Source of the DNA: Oceanospirillum sp048268485
GTDB taxonomy: Bacteria > Pseudomonadota > Gammaproteobacteria > Pseudomonadales > Halomonadaceae
Assembly (NCBI GenBank): GCA_048268485.1
Contig: JBLWVL010000005.1
Coordinates: 62,001 to 126,000 of the forward strand
Direction: 5' to 3'
DNA length: 64,000 nt
Shown here piece by piece: positions 53,438 to 60,787 of this stretch (positions are counted from its first letter, which is position 1; each line of letters opens with the position of its first letter). Both the position numbers and the translations under genes were made by a program. The notes under the pieces are model-generated. The model searched no databases and was not told the DNA's origin. It saw only the letters and a list, made by a program, of their open reading frames with translations.

Positions 53438-53822
53438 CGCAAACACCTTGGGCAGGCTATTGAGTCAATAAATACTTAAAACTAGCTCAATTATGGTGAG
53501 CCTGCCAAGAGATGACAACCATTTTGCTACAGCAATGAGCATGAAAAAAGTGTGTGAATATAACTGGGATGAATGGGGGTGCCACTGATTCAGTATTTTT
53601 ATAAAAATGGTGGGTTTTGATCGGTTTTCCAGCAAAAAGTAGTGTTTTTTTGGGCTAAAAGCACAATAAAGCGGTTTTTATTGTGAGACGAAAGTATTAT
53701 TCTTTGTCAGGGTCTGACGCTTTATGGATCTGAAGCTCAGAAAAATAATAAATACGCCCACGGCATAAATAATATGACCAAAGGGTAGGCAATCACAAGT
53801 TGCTTTAAAATTAGGTGCTGTT
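53438..53822. promoter_or_regulatory. Divergent control region between tip-like protein and MCP genes
   Basis: This 385-base gap separates two divergent genes and must hold both promoters. It carries a perfect 9-bp inverted repeat at 53662-53685. A sigma-28 promoter of the kind often found before chemoreceptor genes was looked for but not convincingly found. No gene is supported. Confidence 0.5.
53662..53685. repeat. Perfect 9-bp inverted repeat (candidate operator or terminator)
   Basis: CACAATAAA (53662-53670) and TTTATTGTG (53677-53685) flank a 6-base loop GCGGTT, in the divergent gap about 140 bases before the MCP start and 225 before the tip-like gene. Confidence 0.55.
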
Positions 53823-55757
53823 ATGTCGAAGCAGTCATTTGCATTAAATAGTCGATTACTGCGCCCGGTAATCATCGCTATTATCTTTCTCGCAGGTATA
53901 CAGACCCTGCTAACTATTTTTCTGACTACCTCTGGTGGTAAAAATCTTATCTCGGATATTCGCAGTCGTCTGAGTGTTGAAAATGGCAAAGTTTCTGATG
54001 AGCTTCAGGCTGCAAGTGAAGGCGTGCAGGCTCAGATATCCCGTATGACGCAAAGTGTCTCTGATGACCTTTCTGCAAAGCTGCAGCTGCAATTGGAGCA
54101 GGAAAAGGAGGCAACAGTCGCTTTACTTGAATCCTCGCTTATGGAGACATCCCGGAATATGGCGGTATTGCTTGCAGCGGTCTCACCTCAGGCGATCTGG
54201 GATCGTGATACCCCGCAGTTAACGCAATACGTGAAAATGGCACATGAAAGTGAACATGTGGTTTTTGCCGGTTTTTATGACGGCTATGGTGAACGCCTGA
54301 CTCGCTACCTGAATCGCAAAAGTGATCTGGTTAAAGAGCTGATGAAGACGGGTGATGGTGATAATACCTTGAGCCGGGTTGTGGATGCGGCAAAAAAACA
54401 TGAGCGCTTGATTGTGATTGAACAGCCGATCAATCCGAATGGGGCGGTGATTGGTCGCCTGGTTATCGGTGTCAGCCGTGATGCGGTGATTCAGGGAACC
54501 GAAAAGATGGAGTCAGGCTTCAATACTTTGATTGATCAGAGCATCGCCTCAGTGAAAGCGAGTATTGATAGCGGCGGTACTCAGTCTGTAGCGGAGCTTC
54601 TGAAACGCTTAGACAGCATTCAAAGAAATAATGATTTAGCCCGGGAGAGTATTGGCAAAAGCATTGAGAGCTCGTCTGATGAGTTGGTGACTCATATGAC
54701 TCTGGTGTCAGTAATTAGTGCGCTGGTACTTGTGGTTGTTCTGGTGATCGTGCTTTCTGTTCGCTTATTACGCCGGGTTAATGTGCTGACGGATGCTTTG
54801 GAGGATCTTTCTGCAGGGGAAGGAGATCTTACCCGTAGGATTAAGGTATCCGGTAACGATGAAATTACTGAAATGGCCGATAAAGTGAATCACTTTGTCG
54901 GGGCGATACAGATAATTATCAATGATGTACAGCAGTTATCCCGTCATACCACAGATGTCGTTTCAACGATGCATAAAGGCACGCTACAGGCTTCTGAGGC
55001 AACCGAAAGACAGCAGGGAGCCGCTTCTGACGCATCATCGTCTGTGGCGTATATTGCCCAGAGTGTTTCTGATGAGAGCAAAAGCGTTGCAGAAACACTT
55101 AAAAACGTTGACCAAATTCGTGAGGAAACGACCCAGAGTTCGGTGATTTCCCGGCAGGTTCGCCATGATATTGAGGTTTTGGTAACCGATGTTGAGAATA
55201 CAGCGGAAGTGATTAACAGTTTGGCGACTCAAAGTGATCAGATTGGTGATGTGCTGGATATGATTAAATCTATTGCAGAACAAACCAACCTTTTGGCCCT
55301 GAATGCCGCTATTGAAGCAGCCCGTGCAGGAGAGACCGGCCGCGGCTTTGCGGTTGTTGCTGATGAGGTTCGCATGCTGGCCAGTAAGACTCAGCAATCA
55401 ACAGAGGATATTGAGCAGCAGATCAGTGAGCTTCAATCCGGTACTCAGAAAGCCGTTCAGGCGATCAATAATGCCAGTGAAATTGCCCGTAACAGCATTG
55501 AAGGGATGCGTCAGTCTGATGAGCGCCTGGCAACGGTCAGCACCTCTGTGGATAACTTGCACCGTATGTTTGAAGAGATCACAGATATGACATCGGATCA
55601 GTCATCTCGTACTCAGAGCATGACGCATGCACTGGAGCAGATTGTAGCTGAAGCCAAGATGACTTTTGAGGTTGTCGACCATGCCGCCGCAACCAGTAGA
55701 GAATTGGAGTCTCTGGTGAATGAGCTGGATCAGAAGGTAGAGCGCTTTAAAGTTTAG
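53823..55757 (+). CDS. Methyl-accepting chemotaxis protein
   Basis: The 644-residue receptor has membrane helices at about 14-34 and 292-315, a periplasmic sensor of about 255 residues (mostly helical with a central Cache-like or dimeric part around 105-225), a HAMP domain (about 312-364) and an MCP signalling domain with the conserved tip QTNLLALNAAIEAARAGETG at about 487-506 and RGFAVVADEVRMLA after it. The C terminus ends in KVERFKV with no CheR-docking pentapeptide. AGGTG precedes the ATG. It is divergent from the tip-like/ODP pair. The ligand is unknown. Confidence 0.93.
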   Translation: MSKQSFALNSRLLRPVIIAIIFLAGIQTLLTIFLTTSGGKNLISDIRSRLSVENGKVSDELQAASEGVQAQISRMTQSVSDDLSAKLQLQLEQEKEATVALLESSLMETSRNMAVLLAAVSPQAIWDRDTPQLTQYVKMAHESEHVVFAGFYDGYGERLTRYLNRKSDLVKELMKTGDGDNTLSRVVDAAKKHERLIVIEQPINPNGAVIGRLVIGVSRDAVIQGTEKMESGFNTLIDQSIASVKASIDSGGTQSVAELLKRLDSIQRNNDLARESIGKSIESSSDELVTHMTLVSVISALVLVVVLVIVLSVRLLRRVNVLTDALEDLSAGEGDLTRRIKVSGNDEITEMADKVNHFVGAIQIIINDVQQLSRHTTDVVSTMHKGTLQASEATERQQGAASDASSSVAYIAQSVSDESKSVAETLKNVDQIREETTQSSVISRQVRHDIEVLVTDVENTAEVINSLATQSDQIGDVLDMIKSIAEQTNLLALNAAIEAARAGETGRGFAVVADEVRMLASKTQQSTEDIEQQISELQSGTQKAVQAINNASEIARNSIEGMRQSDERLATVSTSVDNLHRMFEEITDMTSDQSSRTQSMTHALEQIVAEAKMTFEVVDHAAATSRELESLVNELDQKVERFKV

Positions 55758-55785
55758 TGTTGGCTTAATCGGGAAATATTATTAG

Positions 55786-55826
55786 AAAGCCGCTGTATTC
55801 TTATGGGAAACAGCGGCTTTTTTTTA
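55786..55826 (+). terminator. Rho-independent terminator after the MCP gene
   Basis: AAAGCCGCTGT (55786-55796) and ACAGCGGCTTT (55810-55820) form a perfect 11-bp stem followed by a T-run. It also separates the MCP gene from the convergent thiolase. Confidence 0.9.
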
Positions 55827-55862
55827 TCTCTAATCTGCAATCTGTTAAATGCTGGTCAGGGC

Positions 55863-57044
55863 TTAGAGTAACTCAACCGCCACCGCTGTTGCTTCGCCGC
55901 CGCCAATACAGAGTGAAGCGATACCACGTTTTTTGCCTTCCTGTTGTAAGGCATGCATCAGAGTTACCAGAATACGGGAGCCGGTGGAACCAATGGGGTG
56001 GCCTTGAGCACAGGCACCACCATAGATATTTACCTTTTCCGCCGGGATCTTAAGGCCGTCAATTGCTAGCATGGTGACGATGGCAAAGGCCTCGTTGATC
56101 TCAAACAGATCTACATCACTAATCGACCAGTCCGCCTTATCCAGAACCTTCTCAATGGAGCCGATAGGCGCTAATGTAAACTCTGATGGCTGCATTGAGT
56201 GAGTGGCATGGGCAACAAAACGCGCCATAGGTTTCAGGCCACGCTTTTCGGCTTCGGACTCACGCATGAGTACCAGAGCAGATGCACCATCTGAGATTGA
56301 GCTGGAGTTAGCCGCTGTTACCGTACCGTCCTTCGTAAATGCAGGCCGCAGGGTAGGAATTTTATCAATATTTGCGTTATGGGGTTGCTCATCATCGGCA
56401 ATGACTGTTTCACCTTTACGGCTGGTGACGGTAACGGGAGCTGTTTCAGCTTTCAGCTTGCCGTTATCAATTGCAGCCATCGCTTTTTTAAGGGATGCAA
56501 TGGCAAAGTTATCCATCGCTTCACGGGTATAGCCACGTTCATCGGCGATCTCCTGAGCAAATACACCCATTAGCTTGCCTGTGCGGGCATCTTCCAGGCC
56601 ATCAAGGAACATATGGTCTTTGACCTCTCCATGGCCGAGACGCATACCACTGCGGGCTTTTGTCATCAGGTAAGGCGCATTACTCATGCTTTCCATTCCA
56701 CCGGCAACCATAATATCGTTGCTGCCTGCTTTAATCAGGTCATGTGCCAGCATGGCAGCTTTCATACCTGAGCCGCACAGCTTGTTGACGGTGGTCGCAC
56801 CAGTAGAAACAGGGATATCAGCACCCATCATGGCCTGACGGGCAGGCCCTTGCCCAAGACTTGCCGGAAGAACACAGCCCATAATCACTTCCTGAATATC
56901 TTCAGGCTTAAGGTTTGCGCGATCAATCGCATCGGCAATGGCAACACTGCCAAGTTGAGGTGCTGTCAGAGTGCTCAGGCTACCCATCATGCCACCCATC
57001 GGGGTGCGTGCCCCGGAAACGATTACTACTGCATCTTCTTTCAT
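55863..57044 (-). CDS. Acetyl-CoA C-acetyltransferase / 3-ketoacyl-CoA thiolase
   Basis: Thiolases cleave 3-ketoacyl-CoA or condense acetyl-CoA. The start at 57044 (MKEDAVVIVSGARTPMGGMM) has an AAGAGG site; a longer frame to 57233 crosses the divergent promoter and overlaps the TetR gene, so I reject it. In 393 residues the nucleophile is C90 in NKLCGSGMKA, with H349 in AQGHPIGSTGSR and C379 in SLCIGGGEATA. It is divergent from a TetR regulator and beside acyl-CoA synthetase and dehydrogenase genes, so a degradative role is likely; chain length cannot be read. Confidence 0.93.
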   Translation of the reverse strand: MKEDAVVIVSGARTPMGGMMGSLSTLTAPQLGSVAIADAIDRANLKPEDIQEVIMGCVLPASLGQGPARQAMMGADIPVSTGATTVNKLCGSGMKAAMLAHDLIKAGSNDIMVAGGMESMSNAPYLMTKARSGMRLGHGEVKDHMFLDGLEDARTGKLMGVFAQEIADERGYTREAMDNFAIASLKKAMAAIDNGKLKAETAPVTVTSRKGETVIADDEQPHNANIDKIPTLRPAFTKDGTVTAANSSSISDGASALVLMRESEAEKRGLKPMARFVAHATHSMQPSEFTLAPIGSIEKVLDKADWSISDVDLFEINEAFAIVTMLAIDGLKIPAEKVNIYGGACAQGHPIGSTGSRILVTLMHALQQEGKKRGIASLCIGGGEATAVAVELL

Positions 57045-57114
57045 GCTTGAACCTCTTTTTGTTATTAAATCCGAGACAGGTGCGCGTTGCTCTGAGATTT
57101 TATCGCCCCAATAT

Positions 57115-57143
57115 TTGACCGCTTTAGGGAGATTGTGGTTAAT
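57115..57143 (+). promoter_or_regulatory. Candidate promoter of the TetR gene
   Basis: TTGACC (57115-57120) and GTTAAT (57138-57143) are spaced by 17 bases. The -10 hexamer lies inside the left arm of a perfect inverted repeat (57136-57160). Confidence 0.45.
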
Positions 57144-57160
57144 TTGGTAGCCATTAACCA
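57136..57160. promoter_or_regulatory. Inverted repeat in the thiolase/TetR gap (candidate operator)
   Basis: TGGTTAAT (57136-57143) and ATTAACCA (57153-57160) are perfect 8-bp arms around 9 bases. The repeat overlaps the candidate TetR -10 element and lies in the divergent promoter region. Confidence 0.5.
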
Positions 57161-57166
57161 AAAACC

Positions 57167-57182
57167 AAGCAAGCGCTAGATT
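57167..57182. promoter_or_regulatory. AGCGCT-centred palindromic site 1 (candidate TetR operator)
   Basis: The 16-base site reads AAGCAAGCGCTAGATT, centred between 57174 and 57175; its left half is the complement of the GCTTGCT half-site seen at 57938-57944. It ends 5 bases before the TetR ATG, where no ribosome site is seen. Confidence 0.5.
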
Positions 57183-57186
57183 TGAA

Positions 57187-57756
57187 ATGACTCTAACTAA
57201 TAATTCAAAACGACGCAAGGAACTGGTGGCCATCGCAGCCCGCCTGTTCTGTGAACAAGGCTATGAGCGGACAACTGTGCGCATGTTAGCTGATGCCATG
57301 GGTATTAAGTCCGGTAGTCTTTTTCATCACTTTAACGACAAACAGGAAATATTGTGTGCGGTTATACAGGATGGTATGGAAAGCGCCATGGCCATTGCGG
57401 ATCAGGCGCTGGAAGGTCTCACCCAGCCGAAAGCACGGTTTAAAGCACTGGCTAAAGCACACCTTAGCACCTTGCTGAATGACAGAAATGCCCATGTCGT
57501 TGCTCTGTATGAATGGCGTAGCCTGACGGATGAGTCACTAAGTGTCCTGATTGATATGCGTGACCGATACGAGCAACTGTGGCAACAGGTTATAGATGAT
57601 TGCGTAGCGGCAGATCTGATCAAGGGAGATCAGCCACTGATTCGCCGCTTTGCACTGGGGGCCTTAAACTGGACCGTTCAGTGGTACGACGCTGATGGTG
57701 AAAAAACACCGGATGATCTTGCTCAGGCTTTAGGTGAGCTGATTGGCCTGGGATGA
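57187..57756 (+). CDS. TetR-family transcriptional regulator
   Basis: The 189-residue protein has an N-terminal helix-turn-helix (about 27-47: TTVRMLADAMGIKSGSLFHH), with the typical FxxxGYERTTV lead-in, and a helical C-terminal ligand domain resembling regulators of acyl-CoA metabolism. It is divergent from the thiolase and upstream of the acyl-CoA synthetase operon, so it probably represses these genes and responds to an acyl-CoA. No Shine-Dalgarno sequence precedes ATG 57187; a candidate operator lies there instead. Confidence 0.9.
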   Translation: MTLTNNSKRRKELVAIAARLFCEQGYERTTVRMLADAMGIKSGSLFHHFNDKQEILCAVIQDGMESAMAIADQALEGLTQPKARFKALAKAHLSTLLNDRNAHVVALYEWRSLTDESLSVLIDMRDRYEQLWQQVIDDCVAADLIKGDQPLIRRFALGALNWTVQWYDADGEKTPDDLAQALGELIGLG

Positions 57757-57929
57757 GGTTTATGTGAAGGTACAGGGCGATAGCTGTTTGTTTTTGTTTT
57801 CAGATCAAAACCTTGCCATGGTTTGAAAGCATTTCTGAAAAGCTGAGAGATACTTTTCACCGGCCCTTAAATAGAAAAATGCATTTTAAGGGCTTGCGCG
57901 ACTGCTTCAGGATCGCTAAATTGTTATAA

Positions 57930-57967
57930 AACCGAGCGCTTGCTAGTTAATAGTTGAGCGCTTTTTT
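57930..57967 (+). promoter_or_regulatory. Tandem AGCGCT-centred sites 2 and 3
   Basis: Site 2 (CCGAGCGCTTGCTAG, centre 57937/57938) and site 3 (TTGAGCGCTTTTTT, centre 57959/57960) are 22 bases apart, two helical turns, directly after a TATAAA -10-like element. Site 2 shares AGCGCTTGCT with the complement of site 1 before the TetR gene. Confidence 0.5.
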
Positions 57968-57980
57968 TGAAGTGACTGGC

Positions 57981-57994
57981 TTACGTTTACGTAA
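57981..57994. promoter_or_regulatory. TTACGT-TT-ACGTAA inverted repeat (MerR/LiuR-like operator candidate)
   Basis: Perfect 6-bp arms TTACGT and ACGTAA are separated by two bases; the core GTTTACGTAAAC is also a perfect 12-bp palindrome. As I recall it, the binding motif of the MerR-family regulator LiuR of branched-chain and fatty acid catabolism has this appearance. Confidence 0.4.
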
Positions 57995-58101
57995 ACTGTG
58001 AAGGTGTTGTTTTTTCGACAAGAAATGAGACCTGTAAATAAAAATACCGGTTGCTCGCCACGAATAAAAATAATCAGGCATTGGATATTCGGAGATCCGT
58101 C

Positions 58102-59808
58102 ATGACAGCTAACAAAGATCAAACAATAAACCCTGTAACAAATTCTACTGCTGAGAAGCAGCATTTTGCCGCTTTTATGGCTGATTTTTCTATGGACCAG
58201 ATTGAGGCTCAATTTATAGGTAGCCTTAAAGAGGGATTTAATGCCTGTATAGAGTGCTGCGATAAACAGGTTCTGGCAGGGCGTGGCGATGAGGTTGGCC
58301 TTTTCTGTGAAGCGGCAGATGGTTCCGATTCGACCCATACCTGGGCTGAACTGCAGGCTAAGTCGGCTCAGTTTGCAAATTTTCTGGCATCTCAGGGCGT
58401 AAAAGCAGGGGATCGTATCTCCTGTATGCTTCCCCGCACTGCGGACCTTTTGGTTGTGGTGCTGGGCACCTGGCGTATCGGTGCGGTTTATCAGCCACTA
58501 TTTACCGCTTTTGGCTATGAGGCGATTGAATATCGTATCACTCAGTGTGATGCAAAAGTCGTCGTCACTGATGCGGCTAATCGCCATAAGTTTGATCAGG
58601 TAAAAGGGCTGCCAACCGTTGTTCAGGTTTGCGGGAATGAGGCGGAAGCTAAGGCTAAAGGTGATCTGCATTTTGCTACGGTAATGGCAGCGCAAAGTAA
58701 TCAGTTTGAGCCTGTTGTTCTGGATGCTGATCAACCCTTTCTGCAGATGTTCACCTCAGGTACTGTCGGTAAGTCAAAAGGTGTTGCCGTTCCATTAAAA
58801 GCTTTGTTGGGCTTCTACATCTATATGAAGTATGCCATCGGGCTGGATCAGGATGATAAGTACTGGAATGTGGCTGATCCGGGTTGGGCATATGGTCTTT
58901 ATTATGCCATTACCGGCCCTCTATGCATGGGCGTTGCAACACACTTCAATGAAGCTGGTTTTACCACCGAAAACACCTACGAGATGTTGGAAAAATACCA
59001 GATCACGAACCTTGCAGCGGCACCGACTGCTTACCGCATGATGATGGCCAGTGATGCTCATAATGAGATGAAGCCTAAGCTGTTACTGCGTCGTGCCAGC
59101 TCTGCCGGTGAGCCGCTGAGCCCGGAGGTTGTTAACTGGGTGGGTGATGTTCTGGGCTGCCCGGTTATGGATCACTATGGTCAGACTGAAACCGGCATGA
59201 CCTGCTGTAACCACCATGCTTTGGAGCACAATGTACATATTGGTGCAATGGGTTATGCACTGCCGGGTTACCGGGTTGTTGCTCTGGATGCGGACTACAA
59301 TGAGGTCAGTGCTGGCGAAGAGGGTCAGTTTGCAGTGGATATGGAGAACTCACCGGCATTTTTCTTTCAGGGCTACACCTGGCAGGAGAAGAAACCCTTC
59401 CATGGCAAATACTATCTGACCGGCGACATGGTATTTGAGAACCGTGATGGTTGTTTCCAGTTCAGCGGTCGGGATGATGACATCATTACTACTGCCGGCT
59501 ATCGCGTCGGGCCAGCTGATGTCGAAGGTACAGTACTGGAGCATGAGGCTGTGGCAGAGAGCGCTGCAGTGGGTAAGCCTGACGCTAAGCGGGGCCATAT
59601 CATCAAGTCTTTTGTTGTACTACGTGATGGTTATGAGCCTTCGGCTGAACTGGTGCAGGATATTCAGAACCTGGTTCGAGAGCGGCTGTCGACCCATGCT
59701 TTTCCACGGGAAATTGAGTTTGTTGATGAGCTGCCCAAGACCCCAAGTGGCAAGATTCAGCGCTTTATTTTGCGTAAACAGGCTGAAGATGAAGCAGCAA
59801 GCATATAA
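58102..59808 (+). CDS. Acyl-CoA synthetase (AMP-forming, MACS/Acs-like)
   Basis: This adenylate-forming enzyme activates a carboxylic acid to its CoA thioester. The start at 58102 (MTANKDQTINPVTNSTAEKQ) has a CGGAG site; 568 residues follow. Motifs are the phosphate loop FTSGTVGKSKGVAVP, the ADPGWAYGLYYAI segment typical of the acetyl-/medium-chain group, DHYGQTETGM, the A8 hinge in TTAGYRVGPADVE and the catalytic lysine in PKTPSGKIQRF. The substrate chain length cannot be told. It is the first gene of an operon with the dehydrogenases. Confidence 0.92.
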   Translation: MTANKDQTINPVTNSTAEKQHFAAFMADFSMDQIEAQFIGSLKEGFNACIECCDKQVLAGRGDEVGLFCEAADGSDSTHTWAELQAKSAQFANFLASQGVKAGDRISCMLPRTADLLVVVLGTWRIGAVYQPLFTAFGYEAIEYRITQCDAKVVVTDAANRHKFDQVKGLPTVVQVCGNEAEAKAKGDLHFATVMAAQSNQFEPVVLDADQPFLQMFTSGTVGKSKGVAVPLKALLGFYIYMKYAIGLDQDDKYWNVADPGWAYGLYYAITGPLCMGVATHFNEAGFTTENTYEMLEKYQITNLAAAPTAYRMMMASDAHNEMKPKLLLRRASSAGEPLSPEVVNWVGDVLGCPVMDHYGQTETGMTCCNHHALEHNVHIGAMGYALPGYRVVALDADYNEVSAGEEGQFAVDMENSPAFFFQGYTWQEKKPFHGKYYLTGDMVFENRDGCFQFSGRDDDIITTAGYRVGPADVEGTVLEHEAVAESAAVGKPDAKRGHIIKSFVVLRDGYEPSAELVQDIQNLVRERLSTHAFPREIEFVDELPKTPSGKIQRFILRKQAEDEAASI

Positions 59809-59890
59809 CAGGGATTTTTTGTAAAGCGGGTATCAGCGCCAGACTTGGTTTGCTCTGCAGACTGAGTCGGCGCGTCATCCGGCAATTTAT

Positions 59891-59955
59891 GGCGTCCACG
59901 CCGAGCGTGGGAGCCCAAAATGACAACCCGTTCCCACGCTCGGCGTGGCAACGCA
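59891..59955. repeat. REP-like palindromic element
   Basis: CCACGCCGAGCGTGGGA (59896-59912) and TCCCACGCTCGGCGTGG (59932-59948) are perfect 17-bp arms around a 19-base loop; outside them GCGT/ACGC can extend pairing. Its composition resembles the widespread GGCGTTCCCACGC-type extragenic palindromes. It lies in the gap between the acyl-CoA synthetase and dehydrogenase genes. Confidence 0.8.
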
Positions 59956-59972
59956 AACGTAAGAGAAACTCC

Positions 59973-60734
59973 ATGCAAATTTCAGGAAAAACCTTTCTGG
60001 TCACCGGTGCTGCTTCAGGCCTGGGTGAAGCAACTACCCGAAGCCTTGTCAAACAAGGAGCCAATGTTGTGCTGGCGGATATTAATAAGGCGGGTGTCGA
60101 GCTGGCGGCGGAGCTGGGGCAGGCGGCAAGTTTTATTGCTACGGATATCACCTCGGAAGAGGATGTGCAAAACGCCGTTAATTTAGCTGTTGAGTCATAC
60201 GGTGCCCTGCACGGTGTTGTTCACTGCGCCGGTATTGTTGTTGTGCAAAAACTGTTGGATCGTGAGTTGAATCCAGCTTCTCTTGAGCTGTTTGCTAAAG
60301 GCGTGAATATCAACTTGGTGGGTACGTTTAATGTGAACCGGCTGGCTGCTCAGGCGATGGCTAAAAACGAGCCAATGGCGGATAACGAACGCGGTATCAT
60401 CATTAATACAGCCTCCATTGCTGCCTTTGATGGTCAGGTTGGTCAGGCCTCTTACTCTTCATCTAAAGCGGGTGTCGCCGGCATGGCATTGCCTTTAGCC
60501 CGTGAGCTCTCCCGTCATGGTATCCGGGTGATGACATTGGCTCCGGGTGTATTTGAAACGCCAATGATGAGTGATATCCCTGACGAAGCCGTTGAAGCTT
60601 TAGGCAATTCTGTGCCATTCCCTAAGCGCTTGGGTAAGCCTGCAGAATTTGCCGCAATGGCCTGCCATATTATTGAAAATACCATGCTGAATGGTGAAGT
60701 GATCCGCTTAGATGGCGCTATTCGTATGGTTTAA
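59973..60734 (+). CDS. Short-chain dehydrogenase, 3-hydroxyacyl-CoA dehydrogenase (HSD10) type
   Basis: The 253-residue SDR protein starts at 59973 (MQISGKTFLVTGAASGLGEA, AAGAGA site); a longer frame runs through the palindromic element and is rejected. It has the NAD-binding TGAASGLGEATTRSL, the NTASIAAFDGQ serine region and the catalytic YSSSK. The sequence pattern is closest to type II 3-hydroxyacyl-CoA dehydrogenases (HSD17B10 group), which oxidise short or branched 3-hydroxyacyl-CoAs. The neighbouring dehydrogenase and synthetase fit this. Confidence 0.88.
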   Translation: MQISGKTFLVTGAASGLGEATTRSLVKQGANVVLADINKAGVELAAELGQAASFIATDITSEEDVQNAVNLAVESYGALHGVVHCAGIVVVQKLLDRELNPASLELFAKGVNINLVGTFNVNRLAAQAMAKNEPMADNERGIIINTASIAAFDGQVGQASYSSSKAGVAGMALPLARELSRHGIRVMTLAPGVFETPMMSDIPDEAVEALGNSVPFPKRLGKPAEFAAMACHIIENTMLNGEVIRLDGAIRMV

Positions 60735-60787
60735 GCATGTTGCTTATTTAATATGCCCTTATATTTAAAACGTTGAGGAATACCGCT

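Larger units (their letters stand above)
57757..58101. promoter_or_regulatory. Acyl-CoA operon control region
   Basis: This 345-base gap before the acyl-CoA synthetase holds a 9-bp hairpin (57863-57893, GCCCTTAAA/TTTAAGGGC), a -10-like TATAAA at 57925-57930, two AGCGCT-centred sites spaced by 22 bases, and a TTACGT-TT-ACGTAA inverted repeat at 57981-57994. No gene is present. It looks like a multi-input promoter. Confidence 0.55.

Noticed and set aside
53690..53822. Sigma-28 flagellar promoter for the MCP gene
   Set aside because: CGGCATAAAT near 53760 only partly matches the GCCGATAA box and no TAAA is properly spaced upstream.
55863..57233. Long start of the thiolase at 57233
   Set aside because: It would overlap the divergent TetR gene and its promoter and add 63 residues foreign to thiolases; ATG 57044 has a good site.
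59850..59972. N-terminal extension of the short-chain dehydrogenase
   Set aside because: The added residues are read from the REP-like palindrome; ATG 59973 gives the standard SDR start.
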